This document shows, in pieces, positions 58,455 through 64,000 of a stretch of DNA of 64,000 nt. This stretch comes from Leisingera daeponensis DSM 23529 (GTDB lineage: Bacteria > Pseudomonadota > Alphaproteobacteria > Rhodobacterales > Rhodobacteraceae): assembly GCF_000473145.1 (NCBI RefSeq), contig NZ_KI421500.1, positions 1,860,225-1,924,224 on the forward strand. The letters run 5' to 3'. Position 1 is the stretch's first letter. Every line of letters starts with the position of its first letter. The translations under genes and the position numbers were made by a program. A model generated the notes under the pieces. The model was not told the origin of the DNA, did no database searches, and saw only the letters and a list, made by a program, of their open reading frames with translations.

Positions 58455-59537
58455 ATGATCCGGCTTGAGAAACGGCCGCAGCCGTCGCGCGCCTGGTCGA
58501 TGGCGACGCCGCTGGTGGCGGTGCTGGCGACGATGTTTTTCGGCGGGCTCTTGTTTGCCGCGCTTGGCAAACCGCCGGCGGAGGCGATCCGCACCATCTT
58601 CTGGGAACCGCTGTTTGGCGAGTTCTCCTTCTACTACCGCCCGCAACTGCTGGTCAAAGGCGCGCCGCTGGTGCTGATCGCCATCGGCCTGTCGCTGGGC
58701 TTCCGCGCGGGCATCTGGAACATCGGTGCCGAGGGCCAGTACATCATGGGCGCCATCTGCGGCGCCGGTGCGGGCCTTGCCTTCTACCCTGCCGAGTCGT
58801 TCTTGATCTTCCCGCTGATGGTTGTGGCGGGCGCGCTTGGCGGCTGGGCCTGGGCGATGATCCCGGCGGTTCTGAAAACCCGCTTCGGCACCAATGAAAT
58901 CCTGGTCTCGCTGATGCTGGTCTATGTGGCCGAGCAGTTCCTGGCCTCGGTCTCGCTGGGCCTGCTGAAGAACCCCGAAGGCTTCGGCTTCCCCGGTTCG
59001 CGCAACCTGCAGGCCTGGGACAGCGCCCATAACGCCGAGCTGATTGCCGGCACCGGCATGCATTGGGGCGTTGTGGCGGCGCTGATCGCGGTGATCTTTG
59101 CCTATGTTCTGCTGAACCGCCACATGACCGGCTACCACATCCGCCTGACAGGCGAGGCACCGCGGGCAGCCCGGTTCGCAGGCGTCAACCCCACAAGGCT
59201 GGTGCTGTTCTGCCTCGGCACCTCCGGCGCGCTGGCGGGTCTTGCCGGGCTGTTCGAGGTCTCCGGGCCGTCGGGCCAGATCAGCATCGACTTCAACGTG
59301 GGCTATGGCTTCACCGCGATCATCGTCGCCTTCCTGGGCCGCCTGCATCCGGTGGGCATCCTGCTGGCAGGCGGGCTGATGGCGCTGACCTACATCGGCG
59401 GCGACATCGCGCAGTCGAACCTGCAGCTGCCGGCCGCGGCCATTCAGGTCTTCCAGGGGATGCTTCTGTTCTTCCTGCTGGCCTTTGACCTGCTCACCAA
59501 TTTCCGCATCGCAATCGGCAAGCCGGAGGTGGCGTAA
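58455..59537 (+). CDS. Nucleoside/purine ABC transporter permease 1
   Basis: This 360-residue inner membrane protein of the BPD_transp_2 type has about ten hydrophobic segments and the family signatures SLGFRAGIWNIGAEGQYIMG and FAGVNPTRLVLFCLGTSGAL. It is the larger permease of the pair. A CAGGAGCC site precedes the ATG. The 3' end abuts the second permease. Confidence 0.92.
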   Translation: MIRLEKRPQPSRAWSMATPLVAVLATMFFGGLLFAALGKPPAEAIRTIFWEPLFGEFSFYYRPQLLVKGAPLVLIAIGLSLGFRAGIWNIGAEGQYIMGAICGAGAGLAFYPAESFLIFPLMVVAGALGGWAWAMIPAVLKTRFGTNEILVSLMLVYVAEQFLASVSLGLLKNPEGFGFPGSRNLQAWDSAHNAELIAGTGMHWGVVAALIAVIFAYVLLNRHMTGYHIRLTGEAPRAARFAGVNPTRLVLFCLGTSGALAGLAGLFEVSGPSGQISIDFNVGYGFTAIIVAFLGRLHPVGILLAGGLMALTYIGGDIAQSNLQLPAAAIQVFQGMLLFFLLAFDLLTNFRIAIGKPEVA

Positions 59538-59538
59538 C

Positions 59539-60459
59539 ATGGATCTTTCTGCAATCAACCCGGTCCTGCTCATCGCCTCTCTGATGGTGGCGGCAACCCC
59601 GCTTTTGCTGGCGGCCATCGGTGAACTGGTGGTCGAGAAGGCCGGTGTTCTGAACCTCGGGGTCGAGGGGATGATGATCGTCGGCGCCATCGCGGGCTTT
59701 GCCACCGCAGTGGAAAGCGGCTCGCCCTTCCTCGGATTCATTGCCGCCGCCATCGCAGGCGCGGCGCTGTCCATCCTGTTCGCCATCCTCACCCAGTTTG
59801 CCCAGGCAAACCAGGTCGCCTCCGGCCTGTCGCTGACGCTCTTTGGCCTGGGCCTGTCGGCGCTGATGGGGCAGTCCTATGTCGGGGTGAAGCCGCCGCG
59901 CATGGGCGATATTCATATCCCGGTCCTCAGCGACCTGCCGGTGATCGGCCCGATCCTGTTCGGACATGACATCATCCTCTACTTCGGCATCGCGCTGACC
60001 GCCGCGGTCTGGTGGGTGCTGAAATACTCCCGCCTCGGCCTGGTGCTGCGCGCGGTGGGGGAAAACCACGACGCCGCCCATGCGCTTGGCTACAAGGTGC
60101 TGAAGATCCGCCTTATGGCGATCATGTTCGGCGGCGCCTGCGCGGGCCTGGGCGGCGCCTACATCAGCCTCATCCGCGTGCCGCAGTGGACCGAGGGCAT
60201 GACCGCCGGCATCGGCTGGATTGCCCTGGCGCTGGTGGTGTTTGCCAGCTGGAAACCCTGGCGCGCACTGCTGGGTGCCTATCTCTTTGGCGGTGTGACC
60301 GTGGTGCAGCTCAATCTGCAAGCGGCAGGCGTTGCCATCCCGGTCGAGTATCTGGCAATGTCGCCCTATCTGATTACCATCCTGGTGCTTGTTATCCTTT
60401 CCGCGGACAAAAGCAGCGCACCTGCTGCGCTTGGCCGCAATTTCCACGCCTCCCGCTGA
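59539..60459 (+). CDS. Nucleoside/purine ABC transporter permease 2
   Basis: This 306-residue membrane protein of the same permease family shows GELVVEKAGVLNLGVEGMMI, ALGYKVLKIRLMAIMFGGAC and GIGWIALALVVFASWKPWRA. The ATG at 59539 begins MDLSAINPV; an earlier in-frame start would overlap permease 1. It pairs with the preceding permease. Confidence 0.92.
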   Translation: MDLSAINPVLLIASLMVAATPLLLAAIGELVVEKAGVLNLGVEGMMIVGAIAGFATAVESGSPFLGFIAAAIAGAALSILFAILTQFAQANQVASGLSLTLFGLGLSALMGQSYVGVKPPRMGDIHIPVLSDLPVIGPILFGHDIILYFGIALTAAVWWVLKYSRLGLVLRAVGENHDAAHALGYKVLKIRLMAIMFGGACAGLGGAYISLIRVPQWTEGMTAGIGWIALALVVFASWKPWRALLGAYLFGGVTVVQLNLQAAGVAIPVEYLAMSPYLITILVLVILSADKSSAPAALGRNFHASR

Positions 60460-60524
60460 CGCGGGGGGCCTCATTGACCGCCCCGGCTGCCGGGGCCAAC
60501 CAATACCAACTGGGGAGTCCCTTG

Positions 60525-61601
60525 ATGAAACTGACCAACCTCCTGACCAGCGCCGCGGTGGCGCTTGGCCTGGCCGCCGGCGCGGCGCTGGCCGAAGACA
60601 AGACCAAAGTGGGCTTTGTCTATGTCGGCCCCGTCGGCGACGGCGGCTGGACCTACGAGCACGACCAGGGCCGCAAGGCGGTTGAGGCCGAGTTCGGCGA
60701 CAAGGTCGAAACCGTCTATGTGGAAAACGTGGCCGAAGGCCCGGATGCCGAGCGGGTGATGACCCAGATGGCGCTGGAAGGCGCGGACCTGATCTTCACC
60801 ACCTCCTTTGGCTACATGGACCCGACCATCAACGTCGCCAAGAAGTTCCCGAATGTGAAGTTCGAGCACGCCACCGGCTACAAGCGCGCCGAAAACGTCT
60901 CCACCTATTCCGCCCGCTTCTATGAAGGCCGTGCGGTGCAGGGCACCATCGCGGGCCACATGACTGAGTCGAACATCATCGGCTACATCGGCTCCTACCC
61001 GATCCCCGAAGTGATCCGCGGCATCAACTCCGCCTATATCCACGCCAAGAAGGTGAACCCCGACGTCCAGTTCAAGATCGTCTGGGCCTTCACCTGGTTC
61101 GACCCGGCGAAAGAGGCCGACGCCGCCAAGGTGCTGATCGAACAGGGCGCCGACGTGATCCTGCAGCACACCGACTCCACCGCGCCGCAGGCCGCCGCCC
61201 AGAACGCAGGCAACGTGATCACCTTCGGCCAGGCCTCCGACATGGCGGAATATGCGCCGAAGCCGCGCGTCTCCTCGATCATTGATGACTGGGCACCCTA
61301 CTACATTGCCCGCACCAAGGCCGTGATGGACGGCACCTGGGAGTCGGTTGACACCTGGGACGGCATCGGCGCCGGCATGGTGGGCATCGGCGAAATCTCT
61401 GACGCCGTTCCGGCGGACGTGAAAGAGGCTGCACTGGCCATCAAGGATTCGATTGCGGACGGTTCCTACCACCCCTTCACCGGCCCGCTGAAAAAGCAGG
61501 ACGGCAGCGACTGGCTGGCAGAGGGTGAGACCGCCGACGACGGCACCCTGGCCGGCATGAACTTCTATGTCGAAGGCCTCGAAGGCGATATTCCGCAGTA
61601 A
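60525..61601 (+). CDS. BMP family substrate-binding protein of the purine/nucleoside importer
   Basis: This 358-residue protein has a Sec signal peptide (LLTSAAVALGLAAGAALAED) with an A-x-A cleavage site near residue 21 and no lipobox Cys, so it should be free in the periplasm. The mature part has the BMP/Med pattern KVGFVYVGPVGDGGWTYEHD, LIFTTSFGYMDPTINVAKKF and GADVILQHTDSTAPQAAAQN. It belongs to the adenine/nucleoside-binding branch by context. A terminator follows 25 bp after the stop. Confidence 0.92.
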   Translation: MKLTNLLTSAAVALGLAAGAALAEDKTKVGFVYVGPVGDGGWTYEHDQGRKAVEAEFGDKVETVYVENVAEGPDAERVMTQMALEGADLIFTTSFGYMDPTINVAKKFPNVKFEHATGYKRAENVSTYSARFYEGRAVQGTIAGHMTESNIIGYIGSYPIPEVIRGINSAYIHAKKVNPDVQFKIVWAFTWFDPAKEADAAKVLIEQGADVILQHTDSTAPQAAAQNAGNVITFGQASDMAEYAPKPRVSSIIDDWAPYYIARTKAVMDGTWESVDTWDGIGAGMVGIGEISDAVPADVKEAALAIKDSIADGSYHPFTGPLKKQDGSDWLAEGETADDGTLAGMNFYVEGLEGDIPQ

Positions 61602-61623
61602 GCGGCCCCCTTACGAGACCCAC

Positions 61624-61651
61624 AAAGGCCCGCCATCTGGCGGGCCTTTTT
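61624..61651 (+). terminator. Rho-independent terminator of the xdh/ABC operon
   Basis: GGCCCGCCA and TGGCGGGCC form a 9-bp stem with a short loop, followed by TTTTT. It ends the 9.5-kb transcription unit from xdhA to the binding protein. Confidence 0.9.
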
Positions 61652-61794
61652 CGTTGCGGACAAAAGCCTGAATCCCGCGCAGCCTGCTGACACGCGCTGT
61701 CACTGCCCTGGTGTACACCCGGCTCCGGACAGCCGGACGCCAGCGAACCTGGCCCGGCCGCCCGCGAAACCGTGAAGCATATTGGAGACTGCCT

Positions 61795-62151
61795 TTGAAA
61801 CTGAATTACGCCGTTGTCGGCACCAACGACATGGACGCGTCGGTCAAATTCTACGACGCCCTGTTCGAGCACTCGGGCCTTACCCAAGTCCGGCCCAGCG
61901 AACGGATGACCTACTGGCTTCAGGACGATTTTGCCTTTGCCGCCGCCCTGCCCTTCGACGGCGAACCGGCCGCCAGTGGCAACGGCACCATGGTGGGATT
62001 CAGCCTTGGCTCCGCCGCCGAAGTCACCAGGCTGCACCGCAAGGCGATTGAGCTGGGCGGCACATGCGAGGGCGAGCCCAGGCAGCGCGGGCCTCGGTTT
62101 TCCGCATATGTGCGGGATTTGGACAGAAACAAAATCTGTTTCGCTGCTTAG
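61795..62151 (+). CDS. VOC family (glyoxalase/bleomycin-resistance-like) protein
   Basis: This 118-residue protein has one VOC fold: LNYAVVGTNDMDASVKFYD, TYWLQDDFAFAAALPFDG and VRDLDRNKICFAA at the end. I use the TTG at 61795 because a GGAG site lies just upstream and the VOC domain begins there; no ATG is suitable. Such proteins are metal-dependent lyases, isomerases or resistance proteins, and the substrate is unknown. Confidence 0.82.
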   Translation: MKLNYAVVGTNDMDASVKFYDALFEHSGLTQVRPSERMTYWLQDDFAFAAALPFDGEPAASGNGTMVGFSLGSAAEVTRLHRKAIELGGTCEGEPRQRGPRFSAYVRDLDRNKICFAA

Positions 62152-62316
62152 GATCAGCAACAGGCCAGCGGCACCGCAAGCCTTTCCGCGCTGCCGCTGG
62201 CGCGCCGGTCCAGCGCGGGGCCGGATTATGGCACCGCGGCAGGGCAACGGGAGGCGTGCGGCAGGCGCGTGGAAACCGCCTTTCCCTGCCTGCCCCCCTG
62301 TGCCAAGCTCCGCGCC

Positions 62317-63267
62317 ATGACCCAGACCGCGCGCAAGATTCTGACCGCCCCGGACGGCACCCCGGCCAGCCGTTTTGCCTTTGGCACCATGCAGTTCGGC
62401 GGCCGCGCCGATGAGGCGCAATCAGCAGAAATGCACGCCGCCTGCCGCGCCGCCGGGATCAACCACTTCGACACCGCCTGGCTGTATACCGATGGCCACG
62501 CGGAGCAGATCCTGGGCCGCCTGATCAAGGATGAGCGCGAGCGGCTGCTGATCGCCACCAAGGCGGGCTATACCGGCGGCGCGGGTGCTGCAAACCTGCG
62601 CGCCCAGCTCGACGAGAGCCGCCGCCGGCTGGGGCTGGACACGGTCGACGTGTTCTATCTGCACCGGTTTGACCCGGACACCGACCTGCGCGAGACCATG
62701 GACTGTTTCGCCGCGCTCAAGGACGAAGGCGTGATCCGCTACACCGGCCTGTCGAACTTTGCCGCCTGGCAGGTGATGAAGGCGCAGATGGCGGGGCTGG
62801 CCTCCGGCACCGGCGTGGACATCCTGCAGCCGATGTATTCGCTGGTGAAACGCCAGGCCGAGGTGGAAATCCTGCCGATGTGCGCCGATCAGGGCATCGC
62901 CGCGGCCCCCTACTCCCCGCTGGGCGGCGGCCTGCTGACCGGCAAATACGCCCGCGGCGGCAGCGGCCGCATCACGGAGGACGACGGCTACCGCACCCGC
63001 TATGGGCCGGCCTTCATGCACGAGGCCGCCCAGCGCCTGTCGGCCCTCGCGGCGGAGCGCGGCACCGATCCGGCCACCCTGGCGGTGGCCTGGGCCGCGG
63101 CGCATCCCGCTGCCCCCATGCCGATTATCTCCGCCCGCACCGCGCAGCAGCTTCAGCCCTCGCTGGCAGCGCTGGATTTCGGCATGGACGCAGAGCTTTA
63201 CAGCACAATCGAAGCCTTCAGCCCGCGGCCTGCGCCTGCGACTGACCGGCTGGAAGAACAGGATTAG
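62317..63267 (+). CDS. Aldo/keto reductase
   Basis: This 316-residue protein from the ATG at 62317 has FGTMQFGGRAD, catalytic FDTAWLYTDGHAEQILG (Asp, Tyr), LLIATKAGY (Lys) and VFYLHRFDP (His), and the C-terminal cofactor loop around MPIISARTAQQLQPSL. The open frame extends 16 codons upstream without a ribosome site. The next gene, an FAD oxidoreductase, starts 4 bp after its stop, suggesting one operon. Confidence 0.9.
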   Translation: MTQTARKILTAPDGTPASRFAFGTMQFGGRADEAQSAEMHAACRAAGINHFDTAWLYTDGHAEQILGRLIKDERERLLIATKAGYTGGAGAANLRAQLDESRRRLGLDTVDVFYLHRFDPDTDLRETMDCFAALKDEGVIRYTGLSNFAAWQVMKAQMAGLASGTGVDILQPMYSLVKRQAEVEILPMCADQGIAAAPYSPLGGGLLTGKYARGGSGRITEDDGYRTRYGPAFMHEAAQRLSALAAERGTDPATLAVAWAAAHPAAPMPIISARTAQQLQPSLAALDFGMDAELYSTIEAFSPRPAPATDRLEEQD

Positions 63268-63271
63268 ACCC

Positions 63272-64000
63272 ATGCAGGATTTCATCGTCATCGGCGGCGG
63301 CATGGCGGGCATCAGCGCCGCCGCGCGGCTTGCGGACCTCGGCAGCGTCACCCTCCTGGAAATGGAGGACGCGCTTGGCTACCACTCCTCCGGCCGCTCT
63401 GCCGCCCTGTTCGAGGAGAACTACGGCCACGGCCCTACCGTCTCTCTGAACCGCGCCAGCGCCGCCTATTTGCGCGACGGCGGCTACCTGTCGCCGCGCG
63501 GGCTGATGCTGGTGGGGGCCAAGGGGGACGCCGACGGATTTGCCCGCGACGTGGATGCGCTGCGCATGGCCACGCTGGAGCTGGACGAGGCCCGCGCCAT
63601 GGTGCCCATTCTGAACCCGGAGACCGTGGGCTTTGCCGCGATCAGCGGCGCGGCGGAGGATATCGACACCGACCGGATGCTGCAGGACTTCGCCAAGGCC
63701 CTGCGCGCCGAGGGCGGCCAGATTGCGGCCAAGGCGCCGGTGAGCGCGATCACCCGGACCGGCAGCGGCTGGGAAGTTACCGCGGGCGGCCAGACCTATC
63801 AGGCCCGCACTCTGGTCAATGCGGCGGGGGCCTGGGCCGATCAGGTGGCGGCGCTGGCCGGGGTGGCGGCGATCGGCCTGCAGCCCAAGCGCCGCTCGAT
63901 GGCGCGGCTGCCGGCGCCGGGCGGCCTTGATGTCAGCGGCTGGCCGATGCTGCTGGGCGTGGGCGAGACCTGGTATGCCAAACCCGATGCGGGCAAATTG
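63272..64000 (+). CDS. FAD-dependent oxidoreductase (DadA/glycine-oxidase type), partial
   Basis: The frame starts at the ATG at 63272 and runs off the window after 243 codons. The N-terminus has a dinucleotide-binding motif IVIGGGMAGISAAARLADLG with a Glu (LLEMEDALG) ending the second strand. HSSGRSAALF, GAAEDIDTDRMLQDFAKALR and TLVNAAGAWADQVAALAG follow, as in the D-amino-acid dehydrogenase/glycine oxidase family. The C-terminal part and substrate specificity cannot be seen. Confidence 0.88.
   Translation, partial: MQDFIVIGGGMAGISAAARLADLGSVTLLEMEDALGYHSSGRSAALFEENYGHGPTVSLNRASAAYLRDGGYLSPRGLMLVGAKGDADGFARDVDALRMATLELDEARAMVPILNPETVGFAAISGAAEDIDTDRMLQDFAKALRAEGGQIAAKAPVSAITRTGSGWEVTAGGQTYQARTLVNAAGAWADQVAALAGVAAIGLQPKRRSMARLPAPGGLDVSGWPMLLGVGETWYAKPDAGKL

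Overview
The window is chromosomal DNA of an alphaproteobacterium, most likely a marine Rhodobacteraceae (Roseobacter group, Leisingera/Phaeobacter-like). The evidence is the GC-rich coding, the short HisG paired with HisZ, a DUF1489 protein, the B12-dependent ribonucleotide reductase NrdJ, and a xanthine dehydrogenase operon joined to a BMP-type purine/nucleoside ABC transporter. I made no database search. Family names rest on motifs read from the translated sequence.

Layout. (1) 1-4.3 kb, minus strand: a stressosome operon rsbR-rsbS-rsbT-rsbX followed by a histidine kinase and a single-domain response regulator, then the start of an unrelated gene. (2) 4.8-39.2 kb: a 34,430-bp Tn7-like transposon (4808-39237). 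It has matching TGTCGG...TGCCATTGATG termini and a perfect 5-bp target duplication AACTC (4803-4807 and 39238-39242). It sits 20 bp beyond the nrdJ stop codon, much as Tn7 sits beyond glmS. Its transposition genes tnsA-tnsB-tnsC-tniQ run toward the left end. A scrambled tnsB/tnsA remnant lies between tnsA and tnsB. (3) Transposon cargo: a small hypothetical gene and IS66 debris; a tightly coupled biosynthetic cluster (13.8-27.9 kb) combining a leucine-pathway-like keto-acid chain-extension set with a dissociated nonribosomal peptide system and an exporter; a GFA protein and an aldo/keto reductase; a LysR gene cut by an IS21-family deletion derivative; a three-gene DNA methyltransferase / double-GHKL kinase / receiver-like module (31.8-37.4 kb) that looks like a defence or signalling system; and a Lon-like AAA+ ATPase just inside the right end. 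(4) 39.2-64 kb, core genome: nrdJ with a pair of NrdR boxes, DUF1489, a DJ-1/PfpI protein, hisS-hisZ-hisG, slyX, a kinase with an ethylene-receptor-like membrane domain, dnaE, xdhABC with a BMP/ABC transporter, a VOC protein, an aldo/keto reductase and the start of an FAD oxidoreductase.

The sequence just left of the transposon (about 4540-4800) is a diverged direct copy of the transposon's own right end, including TnsB-like sites, a terminator hairpin and a short conserved reading frame. I read it as the right end of an older, related element inserted at the same nrdJ site. The stressosome operon beside it may be cargo of that first element. The best candidates for undescribed biology are the nrdJ-targeting Tn7-like element and its tandem partner, the keto-acid-extending NRPS cluster, and the methyltransferase/kinase/receiver module.
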